From contig JAJEKV010000020.1 in the NCBI GenBank assembly GCA_021234155.1, positions 21,000,018-21,064,017 on the forward strand: a stretch of DNA of 64,000 nt. Direction: 5' to 3'. This document shows positions 33,955-46,251 of the stretch, piece after piece. Source of the stretch: Isoetes taiwanensis. Lineage: Eukaryota > Streptophyta > Lycopodiopsida > Isoetales > Isoetaceae. Every line of letters starts with the position of its first letter. Within the stretch, counting starts at the first letter, position 1. The position numbers and the translations under genes are program-made. The notes beneath the pieces were generated by a model. That model was not told the DNA's origin. It ran no database searches and saw only the letters and a program-made list of their open reading frames with translations.

Positions 33955-35339
33955 ATAGTTGGATCAGTGAGTTCTAATTGGATTATAGATCTAAGTTGTG
34001 GATGCATGATGATATATTGTTATGCTTAGGAAGATGCAGAGGTGATGGCCTCAGTGGAGGAGTAACGAAGGTATGTGAAGTTGGTGGTATAGTATCTTAG
34101 TTTTGGTTGCTAATTTATATTATGCAAGGTAGAAAAGCTGGCAAGAAGGAGCTAGGTTTGGTTGAAAGTTGTACAGATTATGAAGGGATGTTGAGATAGG
34201 CATTTTCATGTGGAGCATGGACAATGAGCCATGGTAATGGTGGAGATATGGTATTTTAAGATTGCTACAAATTTCTATAACTGTAGATGGTCTACTGGTG
34301 GATCTGTAAACAAAGTAGATCGTGCACCAGTTGTGCAAGTTGCCAAGGAGAGGTCTTTGTGTGAACAATTGAAGCGAATACCCGTGATACTGAGATGGCT
34401 TGCTTGTATTTCCATTACAAGTAGGTAATATAAGAAGTTCCTAGAAGCTGAGATTTAAGAGCCTTTATGTAAGAGTTGGCACACGATGAGTAGGTTGAGA
34501 TGGTTTCAAATAGGCTATGCTTACATCACAGCAGTATAGTTGCCAGACAATCTTTAAGCTAAGGGTAAGTATACTTGATATTATTTGATATTACGATGAT
34601 CGAAGAGGCAAAATAGTTGCTTTAAGAATGTGTAGAGAAGAATGGTGTTGACATTGAAGGAAATGGCACAATTTAATCATCATCACCCTATTTGGAGGAT
34701 TTCTAAGATATTTCCATATTTGTTAAGGGTATCAATCTTGTTAATTTGGGATTTTCCGGTTTGGCGGAAAAAGTTTTTGATTATTTTTTTAAGTTGATTT
34801 CCTAAGATTATTGATGATTTGATGGCCGGCAAATATTTCCGTTCTTCCAAAAATCGGGATCAATTTTTGTGGTATTATTTCGACCAGGGATAGGGGCTTT
34901 TGGATTTCGTGGGGAGTCTTATCCGCTTGCTCCACGATTGCCATTTGCAAGGTGAAATTGCACGGTGTCCATGCGATCTAAATGCGATCTAAGCATCTGC
35001 CGGCATATTTGTTTTTCCTTTCTAACATATCGGCATGCCAGGATTCCTCAAGATTATGCAATGGCAGAAGGGTATTTTCTAAATCATTCCAATCGAAGAT
35101 GCATTCGTTATATGCTGGCATACAGATTCGACGGGTTTTCAGAGGTTTGTTTTCCCACACTTTTGGCATGAATGTAAGTCGCCTTAGATTTCGTATCCTC
35201 CATTCTGTTGTTTTGAAACAAGCTATCTAAGCTCTATTTGAATGACACTGATCATGTCGTTTATTCAACTCAAGGAAGATCAAGGAATATCTTGAAGCCA
35301 AAGCCATGGTTTCAAAAAAGAGCTGGGCCAAAGCAATAT
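33955..35339. other. Probable retroelement interior or intergenic DNA
   Basis: The first 150 bases may belong to the LTR element. After that I see no gag/pol similarity, only short frames in AT-rich DNA. Confidence 0.35.
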
Positions 35340-35487
35340 GTATGATTTATCTGCGTTTCAAGATTAGCAGATAAATCTGCTTCTTGAGGCTAGTTGAGAG
35401 GGTTCCCTTAGAGTATTTATAGCCTTTTGCATCTCTTTCACTTTCATCAGCCGTCTTTGAGCCTCTCCTTTTGTGGTCGCCTATCCT
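35340..35487. repeat. 148-bp direct repeat, copy 1 (hairpin plus TATA-like box)
   Basis: Identical base for base to 40,132-40,279. It starts with a perfect 11-bp inverted repeat (GATTTATCTGC, 35,344-35,354, and its complement at 35,367-35,377, 12-nt loop). It contains TATTTATA at 35,414-35,421, followed by a CT-rich stretch. It does not start TG or end CA and has no flanking duplication, so it is not a typical LTR. Confidence 0.9.
35414..35421 (+). promoter_or_regulatory. Candidate TATA box
   Basis: TATTTATA lies about 30 bp before a CT-rich region (ctctttcactttcatc) that looks like a plant transcription start. About 200 bp further is 'agggttt', a motif common in plant 5' UTRs, and a first ATG at 35,675. 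The same box is duplicated at 40,206-40,213. Promoter activity is inference only. Confidence 0.3.
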
Positions 35488-35674
35488 GGGCGCTAGACGC
35501 CTTCTATCTCTTCAACAATACTCGAGCTTGCTGCTCTCCCTGTTTTGTTATTGTCTAGTCTCGTGAACTCATACAAATTGCACGCAGCCTAGCAGAGAAC
35601 GATTTAGGGTTTCGGAAGATAGCGTTGGCTGTGCTTGATTCTTCGAGTTGTTTGAAGCTTTGTTGCCTGGAGCT

Positions 35675-35750
35675 ATGGTGCTACAGTTTTGGAAGCGAGA
35701 GGATGCTCGTCGCCAGTGTATGGTAGGATTGCAGCTGGTTCTTGTTGTTG
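35675..35750 (+). CDS. Possible first exon, about 25 codons
   Basis: The ATG at 35,675 opens MVLQFWKREDARRQCMVGLQ and after LVLVV meets a donor-like GTGAGC. It sits downstream of a TATA-like box, a CT-rich leader and an 'agggttt' motif, so it could be the start of a spliced gene. I could not find convincing following exons in the T-rich, intron-like DNA to 41 kb and recognise no family. Confidence 0.2.
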
Positions 35751-35929
35751 GTGAGCTTTTTCCCTTCCTTATTGTATAGATCTGAGTTTGACGGCGTTTC
35801 AGTCCTTAGAATTTCATGTGGGCACGGTCTGTGCACTGCAAAGCCCGCAATTTTAACGTGATGTTGTAGAACCAATTTGCAGTGGCAAACGATCAGGGCA
35901 TGTTCTTCCCAGGGAAGCTTCTTGACCAC

Positions 35930-38900
35930 CTATTTGCCATGTGACTGCCTCCATTCAACCACGATTATGCTTTTATCCAAGAGATGCGTTGTTGCTTGCT
36001 ACATGGATACTTTACTGCAGTTTTGATTTCTTTATTCTTGTTCTTCCGCTTATGTCCTATGACTTGTAAATTAGTTTTTGTATTTTATGTTGGTAGATCC
36101 AAGTTTACATCCTAGCTTTGCCAGATCTTGGCTTTGTCTTGCTCTCCGCTATTTCACCCTTTGGATTCAGAAGGTAGCTCTGTCAAATTTTGGCTTGGCT
36201 TTATTTTGGTTTTCGACTTTTTCGTTTTGGGTTCCCACTCTAGTTCTATTTAGTTTTTTCCATATTTTCTCATGTCGTTGGTCAATAACATCTCTGTCAA
36301 GCCTTGGCTTTGTTTTGGACTCTGCTATACTGTGTTCCAAGTTCAAATTTTAGCGCTATGCAGTTGCAATTACCTTTTTCGCTCTTGTGCAATTACAAGT
36401 CCCTATTTTTCTCATGATAGTTGGTCGGGGGCTCTTGTTTTTCCTCAGTCATGGTAGTCCTAGTTTAGCCATGGCTTTGCGTCTAGAGCCTTTAAGAAAC
36501 CTTGTTTCTTTGTGAACTTGGTGAAGAATGCCTGTTGTATTGTTTACGACTTATCTTGGAGTTTCCTTGAAAGGCATAGGATTCGGATGCTATATATTTG
36601 AGCTCTGTTTCTATTCACTTCGGAGGCTAATGCGATGTGCACATGCAAAAGATCGCGATTCATAGTGCAATGACATGGATTTGACCGCTTGAAGGTATTG
36701 CTAATAAGGTTTCTGTTTTGGAAGTTTACCTTTGTGTGATGCTACGCTTGACCTTCCAGTTTACTGCTGTGTATGCTAGCCACCCTTTACCAACTTTCTA
36801 TAGTTCTTTCTTTGCCTAGTCGTCTTGTGATCTTGTTTTGACAGCTGGTCTCCCTCAAAATCATTTGCTTGTTGACAATATTCTGGTATTTCTTACTACA
36901 TTTTCTCTTATACAGCCATTTGGTGCAACAACTAGCCTTTTGCATGATCTCTAGTTGTCTTGTAAGCTCCTATGTCTGGACTATTCCTGCACGATGTCTT
37001 GTGATGTAGTATTCATTTTATTGTTTTGTGAAGCCCTTGGGCCTGTTTTGTTTGTGGACTTGGTGGGTGGTTCCTGTTGTATTTGTTGTACCATTTACTA
37101 CTTAGATGGGTGATTCTCTACAAATCGGTCGTAGATGAGTCTAATCAAGTATGGAGGTAAGTCTAATCAGGTATTGGAGCATCCTTTATTTCGTATTTTG
37201 ATTTGGTTCTCGCTTTGCGGATTGCAAATCATGTATTAACAGGAGTAGATCTAACAAGTCTATCTGTAAACCTAGACGGTTGTTAAAGACTTTTCAACAG
37301 GTTATTTGATGGAGGTCGGAGGTCTTCGTTATTTGGTCTTGCTCATTCATTTGCCGTATACGCTACCAGACTGCCAGATAGTGGATATAATTGCAGCATA
37401 TAGGTGTTGCAGCTTAGGTGTTGCAGCTCGTCGTTCTATGGGTATAACGCAAGCCTTTACAGGTTCAGCCACTATACTAATCAGTTGTCTGGATTTGTTA
37501 CAAAAAGCTTCTAAAAGGTTTAGGCTTTCAATCCGATGGTCTTGTTGCTGATGGCAATTTAGATAACTATTGAAACGGTTGGACATCATACTGCTCATGA
37601 AATGATTGAACATCTTTCTGGCATTTTAATAACTATTAAAACAGTTGCACATCTTTCTAGTTGCACATCTTTCTGCTCATGGAATGGTTGAAAATCTGTT
37701 TTCTCGTGAGTCCTCGCAGGGATATGACTTCTAAGTCCTTGGACAGCTTTAAGGAAGCTCGGTGCCATTTTGTCGTGAACCAGTTTCTTGCCTTCTTGCT
37801 ACCTTTATGGACATCTTTATGGAAGCCCGGTCTATTGTCGTGAACCAGGCTTTGCCTTCTTGCTACCTTAATACGTTGACAGTGGGTCGCTGAAGAGTAG
37901 CTGGTAGTGTTTCTTTGCTTTGGCAATTTTCACTTTCAGCATTTAGAGTTTAGAGTAGTGCATTTTATATGTTCTATCAAAGCAGCGAGTATGCAGGACT
38001 CGAGTTGTATTCAGTGTGTTTTCATGAATGTTTAGTTGTGCAATGGTGTATGTTCCTAGACTTTAGGCTTGCTTGTGGATAAAATTAATAAGCATCATAC
38101 ACTTTGGGGTGGTTTGGTCTCCTTGGTCAATTTTTTGTCCTTATCCTTAGGTCCGTTCCAGGGTTCGCTTTTCTAGTCGATTCCTTTTCTTACATTTTAG
38201 TCTCTTATCTCAGACACTTTATTGCCTCTCCTAAATCTCCTTTAGGTTGTCATGTCACTTATTTTAGTATTGCTAAGTCAAGTCGTTTTCCAATTTAAGT
38301 TAGGTCCTTGTCTTCAATGTGCATCTTATTGCAATGTTATCATGTGCACCTTATTGCGATGTTAGTTGTTTTATTTGCACCACTTTTTTACCCTTATAGG
38401 TGGCTTGCACCCTAAGTTTATGTTTTGTCCATGGGAGGGCCGTCCCCAAGTTGAGCTTCCCTCCTTTAGTCGCTTGGTCTACCGCTTTCTATCATGGGTA
38501 GTTGCACCCAATTAGGGCCATTTTATAGGCATACTAGATGTGGTCTAAGGTTATGGCATTTTCTTGACCACGTTAAGCGCTGGTTAGAGTTGCTACATGG
38601 TATCGCCCACAAGAGTCCACATTGTAAGAGTGCGAAGTATGTGCATAGTAACACAATTTACTGCATGTGTGTGGTCTTAATGGGCAGGGCAACAAGTTAG
38701 GGAGCCTATTTATTTTAGGTTGACAGGATTTTAACCCCTTTTAATTCAGTTTCCATTCTAGTTGATCGAGTAACCATTTTGGGATGGGAGTTGCTTTCCT
38801 TGAAGGCCGTCTTTGGTTTTCACGTAGTTTAGTTTGGTTGCGTTGTAGCGATCTTGAAGCTTTGGTAATTTGGTGTGGTATGCCCCTTTAAGATTTAATA

Positions 38901-40091
38901 GTTCGTTCTTGTGTGATTCTCACATTGGTTTGCAATGTTTTTTTTTAATTGTTAGTTCACTGCTTATTGACCTTTCCAGCGTGCTCGTCTGTTTCTTTGG
39001 AGTTGATAGTTACATGCTTTACACAAGAGGCATCTTCATTTGGGTTAGTTTGTTGGGCTTTGGAGGAATGATTTGCATCCTGTCATGCATTTTTAGATGG
39101 TGTTTTATGGAGCTTTGTCTACGCGTCGCTGTTTATTTTTGACGCTATAGCCTAGCTTTTTACAATGTCTGCAAATGGTAATATGGTCCTTGAAGCTTAT
39201 GTTGCTGGCATAGTATGGATCTTGTAGCTTTGTGCTTGTTAATTACGAGTTGCGTCGATGTTTCCTTGTGCGGTTTAGGAGGCCAGTTCGCCTTGGTCGA
39301 CTCTTGTGCCATTATTGTGGTGGTTCATGCAAGATTGTTCAAACTAGTTGTCTTTTGAGCCTTATGTCCACCTTTATAGTCGCATGCCTTCATCCCCTTG
39401 TAGAGTTGTGTACATGACATATCATGCCCCATTTGAGTCATTAACTCTTATACTTTTATTTTCTAGAGTTTGTAATTGTTAGTCCACTTCTTGTTAGTGC
39501 TTTCAACTCACGCTTCCTATTTTTGCTCTAGAGTTGTTTGTTACATGCTTGATGTGAGAGGCATCTTTAGTTGGTGGCCAGTCGGGCCTTGTTACGTGAA
39601 TTGCATTTGTAGTGCTCCTTTGGAGGGTCTCTTACAGTTATTTGCGTGCTTGTGTTGGACCTTGTAGTTATGTACTTGTCAATTTCGAGTGTTGTCTACG
39701 TGCCCGGGTGGCGGTTCGAAGGGCAGTCCACCTCAGTTGATCCTTGTGCCAGTGTGTGGCGGTATACTAGATCGCTCAGTCTAGTTGTCTTTCGAGCCTC
39801 CTTTTGCCTTATAGTAGTCGCTTGCCTGCATTTTGGTAGTGTTTTATATGTCATATCACTTTGTTGTATGTCCTGACCCTATATACATTGGTAATTGAGT
39901 AGGTATTGGGTATATTATGGAGGTGTCTAGCTTCTTTCTCTTGTTTCCACGGCCTCTTCCTCTCTCTATCCTAGTCATTTGGATCTGCTCTGCTCTGATG
40001 CTCATTTTTCGTTGCCTCCTTTCTTTCTAAGTGATGACATGATACCCTTAATTGTTTAGTCATTCGATTTCCTAATTTGCTGCCTCTTTTT
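35930..40091. other. T-rich, intron-like region with diverged tandem duplications
   Basis: The plus strand is rich in T and 'ttgt' words, as in plant introns. A diverged tandem duplication is visible: about 38,930-39,430 resembles 39,470-39,890 (shared 'gttacatgctt...gaggcatctt' and 'ctagttgtctttcgagcc' blocks). A shorter one lies at 37,585-37,690 ('gttgcacatctttct') and another at 37,770-37,875 ('tcttgccttcttgctacctt'). No coding exon is convincing. Confidence 0.5.
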
Positions 40092-40092
40092 T

Positions 40093-40279
40093 CAGCTTGG
40101 TTGTTTGGTTGAGTGCAACTAGGCTCTAGAAGTATGATTTATCTGCGTTTCAAGATTAGCAGATAAATCTGCTTCTTGAGGCTAGTTGAGAGGGTTCCCT
40201 TAGAGTATTTATAGCCTTTTGCATCTCTTTCACTTTCATCAGCCGTCTTTGAGCCTCTCCTTTTGTGGTCGCCTATCCT
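40093..40279. repeat. 38-bp repeat joined to copy 2 of the 148-bp repeat
   Basis: 40,093-40,130 ('cagcttggttgtttggttga' onward) recurs at 41,039-41,076. It is followed by the second copy of the 148-bp repeat at 40,132-40,279. The 38-bp unit is preceded here by a polypyrimidine tract ending in TTTTTTCAG, which resembles a splice acceptor. Confidence 0.85.
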
Positions 40280-41038
40280 ACCCCCCAACATTTAAGTTGT
40301 TTAGCCCTGCACTATTGAAGTTTCTTTTAGTCGATGTCTTAGTTTGCTCATGTTGATTCTTTTCTTGTTGTCTTCTTGATCTTGTTATGCTATCTTGCAC
40401 AACGGGTTTGGGGCTCTCATGCCAAGCATCGCGGTTGTGGCAAGTCTCAAGTCTTGGGTCTTGGCATTTAAGTGGATGACGATGTTAATGGCCCTTGCGC
40501 CGTGGTGGTTGGCCCTCATGTGTTAAAGATGTGGTGGTCCTTGTGCCAAGATTGAGGTCCTCGTGCCAGGTGTTTCATTGTTTTCTTTCTGCAGATGTGC
40601 TCGAGATGGGTGTGGATTTGGACTTGTGACTATGCTGGTGTTCATAAAGATTCATTGTGGGCCAAGCATTGGAAAATTGGCCCTTGTGCCCAGTGGACAT
40701 TGGATTGATGGTTTTTGCAGGTTACAGATCGAGGTTGGTTAGCTTGGATGCACTTATTCCTCACTCTGGCTTCTTTGGGAGTGGCCTCTTGTGCAAGGTT
40801 GGGGTCGTCGTTGCAAATGATGGAGATGAAAGTTTGCAGATCTTCCTGATATCTTTGTTGTTATCAATTAATATACAAATTTGTCTAATGGTAGCTGATT
40901 ATTCTTGTACACCTGGAAAGGTTATTCTTGTACACCTAAAAAGGCCGGTGGGCATGAGGGTTTTTGTTGAAAGTGTTTCAACAATATGTTGTATCTTTTT
41001 ATTTGGAAATAAAGAGGAGGGCTCCTATGGCTCATTCA

Positions 41039-41076
41039 CAGCTTGGTTGTTTGGTTGAGTGCAACTAGGCTCTAGA
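41039..41076. repeat. Second copy of the 38-bp repeat
   Basis: Matches 40,093-40,130 exactly; the end TCTAGAA is doubled here. The roughly 0.9 kb between the copies, including the 148-bp block, could be an insertion or a local duplication. Confidence 0.8.
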
Positions 41077-41099
41077 ATCTAGAAGTAAGAAGTCTTCTC

Positions 41100-43167
41100 T
41101 CCTTTGTTTCAATTTAGTCTGTTGTGACTCTTATTAACACAATATAGTCACAAGAAGGTAAATCTTTGGAACTTCTTACTGCACATGAACTTATCACTTG
41201 CTATCTATCTGTGCAGGGCATCTAATTCTAAAGGATTCAAGGTGGATCACCTTCTTATGAAGTATGCTCTATGGTCCCCTGGGTTGCCACGGTTTGAAGA
41301 CCAAATCTAACGAATCAAAAACTACAGCTAGGTCAACTTTCTTTTTATGTCCATTTCAATTTGAATGAGTTTTATTTTATCGTTAGTGTTTCCAAGTAAA
41401 TATTCCCATTATGTCTGCAGATAACAGAATGATTCTATATTCTATATTGTTGTTCCATGATTCTTTCCATTGCATTCCCATGGCTTTCTTATTTAGTATA
41501 AATGGTACAAGGGTCACATACAAGGTAGGCCCGGCCATGAACATTAAAATATGCATGGCAGGCTACTTATTTTCATGTTCGTGTATTTGCATATCCAAAG
41601 CTGCATATTTATTATGTCTGTGATATGTGTGGAGCTGCAGAGCAGCATACATGTGGCATGGCAATCCACTATGGAATCCCTAATGCTTGAATTTAGAAAC
41701 GCAGTGGTTGGTGCCATGATTGTATGTCTAGAGCTGCATAGCAGCTAAAGGCAATCAATGAAAATCCATGGTGCTCTCTTTTTGTGAGTTAATTTCATGT
41801 CAGATCAGACATGGCTTCAGCTAGAAATTATGCTTGAGGGTTGTCAATTTCCATATCTGGTCCTTATGTCTTCCTTTATGGTTGTCGAGCCAAAGGAACA
41901 CTAGATTTTTGAGAATCTAATAACCCTTGAAGCTGTTGAGACTTCTCTTCTTTTATAGTTTTCAAAGACTACTGTTCTTTTATAGTTTTCACTGAGCCAA
42001 ACGAATACTTTGGCTTCGTCAAAATCTAATCACTCGATGCTATTAGCATTTTTTTTTCTCATCAATATCCTTTTCCATGTCCTTGAGGGAAATCAGGAGA
42101 TAAGTTGCAGCATAGGTAACCGTATTATGTCAAATAGATGCCATCTATGTATTTATATGGCGATATTGGGTATTCTTATTTTGTGCATATCTCATGTCTT
42201 TCGAATTGTTAGCAAATTTTGTACAATTAGTTGGAGCTTAGGTGTTGACGCTGTGAGAATGTTGGAATACAGCACTCTTGCACTTGAAGTTGAAAAAAAT
42301 GGCATTGGATGAATAACAGTTGACAAATTACTCAAGAGCATATCTATTATGCTGAGTATGCCAGGCCAATCATATTTGGGAGCATATCTCTTCTGCTGAG
42401 GTATGCCACGCCAATTGTAATTACATTGTTCCACACTTTATGCTGGCATTTTTACAACAATGATATCGAGAAGATAATCTTATATGTCCATGTATCTTAT
42501 ATGTCCATGTAAAGATAATAAGATTCATAGTCTGCTCAAGCATGGATTAAAACATTGCGAATGTGTCAACCCGAACGACAAGGCGAGATATATATTCTGC
42601 TCAAGCATGGATAAAATATTCTGAATGTGCCAACAAGAATGCCATGGTGAAGTGATGCCTCATCATGTCAAGGTGCTTCAACATCACTGCGCATTTTCAT
42701 ATTTGAGGCACCATAGTAAGATATGAAATTGATTGAATTGAAGGTAACACAGCATGTGGATTGTTTCTATATCTTTTTTGAATTCTCTGCAATTGAGTAT
42801 CTTCTATTTGCATGCTCTGCACATCTGATTACTGTTTAAGATTGCCAATTTGGCACCTTCTGGTTCCTTGGCTATGAGTTGTTACATATTACTATTCTAT
42901 AAAAAAAACTACTCTATTCTATTCTATATGTAGTTGCATATGCAGCCGAATGACATGACTAAGCATCTGCACAGAGTGGTTTTTTTCATTGTGGAGATAT
43001 AAAACATTTGCCTCAAATATCATATGTGTTCAAATGGTCTCATTATAGGATCATTTGTAAAAGATTGATAGGACTAGGCAAACATACTGAAATAGCTAAT
43101 TTGATATAGTATGATTCACATTTATTAGGAACCAAAGACTGTTTCACTGATTTTGATTCGTTTCTAG
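41100..43167. other. No clear gene; possible decayed exons
   Basis: Contains candidate exon-like stretches bounded by AG/GT (for example after 'tgtgcag' at 41,217) but none gives a translation I recognise. Small direct repeats occur at 40,893-40,940 ('ttattcttgtacacct') and 42,478-42,512 ('cttatatgtccatgta'). Confidence 0.35.
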
Positions 43168-43653
43168 GGCAGTTTTCACGACCTGCACTATGACCTGCAC
43201 CATGACCCCTGCATCTGGTAATGTTCTGTATCTGTATTTGTGGTGCACAAACAACTTTGCAATCTTGATTTTGAGGTTCATAAATTATTCTTTCTTTCTT
43301 GCAGTTTGCCATGCACCTTCTCCACACCAGCATAGCCTTTTGGGTCTGATTCTATGATAGATGGTCTTGCTAGCACAGTGGAACAAGGTAATGTTTTTTT
43401 TACTTCACTCTGTCTATTCTATTATATTCTTTGTGTGTTGTTTTAGATTATTAATTCAAGTGTTGTACAGGAGTACCTTTGGAACTGGCAATGCAATTGC
43501 CCATTGTGCAATTGACGGCTTCATGGGACCTAGAGTAATGCAACACGAGACTATTAGTTCTCCAGATGTATTTAATCAACTAAGGGTTTAATCAACTATG
43601 GGTTCGTCAGGCCTCACAACTGCATTTGGCAATATGCGAAGGCATTTCAAGAT
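43168..43653 (+). pseudogene. CHCHD2-like (plant twin-CX9C) pseudogene, three exons kept
   Basis: Exons at 43,168-43,217, 43,305-43,387 and 43,471-43,653 keep GT/AG borders. Exon 1 reads SRPAL*PAP*P, as expected for the Arg/Pro/Ala-rich N-terminus, with two TGA codons where CGA (Arg) is expected. Exon 2 gives HSLLG and, after a frame change, SMIDGLAS. Exon 3 reads FGTGNAIAHCAIDGFMGPRV then MQHET, ending in YAKAFQD before a GTAAGT donor. These match the conserved core of the mitochondrial intermembrane-space CHCHD2/CHCHD10 family and its plant members; a Cys in AHCAID replaces the usual Arg. Retained introns show it arose by DNA duplication. The C-terminal CX9C exon is not found. Several lesions are C-to-T changes. 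Confidence 0.7.
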
Positions 43654-45119
43654 GTAAGTTATTGGAACATATCTTGACTTGGAATTTTATGTTGGTTGTT
43701 AATGCTCGCATTCTCATTTATTGGACTTACTGTCTGTCTGCAGAGTAGAAACAGATAGGATTGTACAATTGCTTACTATATGTTACTTTTGACCATTTTA
43801 ATGTTGTGAATGGAGAGTTTGCAATAGTAGATGTGAAGTACTAGGTACATTCTCATTTTCATCATTAAATCCACTTTGTCACCCATGCAATTCTCAACTA
43901 TTAGCGTCCTCATGGTGCCATACTTCTGTCAACAACAGTTATAAGAATTGTCAAGCATTCAGCAAAAAGTAAAGGATGCTAATGATATCCAAACGATGTG
44001 TTAACAAGAGAACTAATGGCAAGAGATGTGGCGTTAGATGCCTACAATACGGGCTTAGGTGACTAACGCATCCTTCGCTTATGAAGATCATCTTATATGA
44101 TGGGTGTTCACGATTATTGCATTAGTATGCAGAGGGTGAGGCCACAACTACTATGATGGATTATAGTTTACTAGAAACTTGCCGAACTCTGAGGTTAATA
44201 AGGAACCATTCTAGAAAATATATATCATTTAGAACTTCACTCTGGTGCAGACCTACTAGATGATTTGAATGGTATTCACAATTTCACAAGCTGGCCATGA
44301 GGACTTCTCTATTTATTCTACCTCTATTTTATCCTGCCACATATATTGTGTTTGTCTGTCATGCTTTACCTCATAGTTCTTCTTCGATCTATCCATATAT
44401 TAAGTGTTGTTATACAATTATTCCATGAGCTTTGCATGCAGTGAGTGATAAATGCTTAGCCCTCGGTTTATCTTATTGCATGTGTTTGTTTCTTGCAGGT
44501 GTCTCTGCTGCATTTGGATCACATTACGAAAGGAGTTACCTTCCAGGTTGGAAATTTTATTGTTCTTGGTCTAAAGCTGAGTTGCCATCTTCATTTCATT
44601 AAGGAAATAATTTCTATGTTGTCAGCTATGTAAAAACAATGGCCTGGATAAAGTAGCCAGATAGCTTTGCTCTGATATGATGCGATGCATGCAAAGGTAT
44701 GCTGCAAAGCAACTTATTCTTTATTTTAACTGTTCCTATGGTTAATCTATAATCTACAATTGCTCTGCATATACTTATGGCAGAACAAGGACTCAGTTCA
44801 GGCCTTTCGGGTTGGCTGTTCATCCTTTTTCTTTTTTTTGATGGATAAAAACGTTGTTCACTTCATTGAGCAGGTCATTTGTATATCTATCAAGCTTCAG
44901 GAACTGGCACTTTGGTCCCGGCAAAGATGCTACAAGATAAAGGACACTTCTACTAAAGAGGTCAAACTAGAAGCTACTAAAAGCACAGAAAATTATACTA
45001 TTGATGCGTCGAGATACCGTTTTAAATTTGTTGGCTGCTTTTATGCATTACTGATGTGCAAACTTGCTATTTCGAATCATATTATTCCAAGATTTTGAAT
45101 GAGGCATATGTTGTTTCAG

Positions 45120-45233
45120 GATGCAGATCATGATTACAGTGTCTATATTCATTCGAGGCCGGAATTTGTGTGTAATCAAGAAACTACAGAATGTCCTTAT
45201 TTTATCAATCGTCACTTACAGAATAGTGTTTTG
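45120..45233 (+). pseudogene. Isolated exon of a GT14 (core-2/I-branching-like) glycosyltransferase
   Basis: A 38-codon segment bounded by TTGTTTCAG and GTATGT reads DADHDYSVYIHSRPEFVCNQ and ETTECPYFINRHLQNSVL. This corresponds to the 'YIHS.PGF....TT...F..RQL..S' block of plant DUF266/GT14 proteins, Golgi-resident glycosyltransferases. Neither the upstream nor the following exons of the family are recognisable nearby, so it is probably a relict or captured fragment, although very long introns cannot be excluded. Confidence 0.55.
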
Positions 45234-46251
45234 GTATGTAATCCTATACTGTTCTTAAAGGAGATACTTAAAGACATAATAGTAAGGACTTTCAAGTAGT
45301 TTTCTATGTTTGAGAGTTATATTATTCACGATATTAAACTCATTCCCATGGCTTGACAATACATGGCTTTCTGAAGAAATAAGGTACAATTGGGATCTTA
45401 GATGAGGCATTGCTCCCCATTTTTACAATATCCAGATGCTTTTTCTTTTAGAGATTTGTTTAGGGGCAATATCTTTCAGCACAGGAAATAAATATTAAGA
45501 GAACTTGAATGCACGTTGATAAAGAAAGTGGTCTTTTGTAGATGGTAATATAATCTTTCTTTCTTGTGCCCTAGATTTGCAGATACATATAAAGCAACTG
45601 GCATAACAGGAATTAGCCTGGCGGCATTCATTTTAGATCATAGCTAATAAGGCATAAACTCTGGCAAGCCTGGTAGCAGGATTAATTAAAATAGCTTTAA
45701 GAAGAATGGAGATGCCCTGCTTGATGCTGGCTGTGCTGTTTTCAATCAGTCTGCGTTGCTTGAACCCATATTATTTTCATATGACGGCCAACATTGGACA
45801 ATCCCTCTAAAAGGATACCTTCTGGGGCTGCTGTATCAAAGACTTCTTTATTTGCAAGGTCTAATTGCACTTCTATTTGATGCCCACAAAATGTTGCAAT
45901 ATTAGGCATTTCAAGATTAGTGGTCCTTGGATAAATGCCCACCGGATTATCAAAGCATGGCTTCTATTTCATGTCCCCTACAAGAGGGAAATCAACAAAT
46001 ATGAATCTTTCAATAAATAAGCTAGAATAGAACAAATATCGACTCCTTTTCAAATCTAAGCTGGAATAGAACAAATATGTATTTTTGAGCCACTGAACAT
46101 ATCACCTCTGGATGTAAAATCGCTAGTGGGGTACAACTTTTGGCGAAGCGTTTAAGCACTTTAAGTGCTGAAACTCGCGGACGTCGAAGCCCGTCACACC
46201 CTTCTCCCTCCTTTTCCCCTGGGCGCGAAAACTCAGATCAGTGTTTGACTG
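45234..46251. other. Spacer, no gene seen
   Basis: Only short frames. A minus-strand frame at 45,742-45,942 (contains GHQIEVQLDLANKEVFDTAA) has a protein-like look but is too short to place. Confidence 0.35.

Noticed and set aside
35340-40279. 148-bp identical repeats as LTRs of one retrotransposon
   Set aside because: They lack TG...CA ends, a primer-binding site after copy 1 and a polypurine tract before copy 2, and the interior has no gag/pol similarity.
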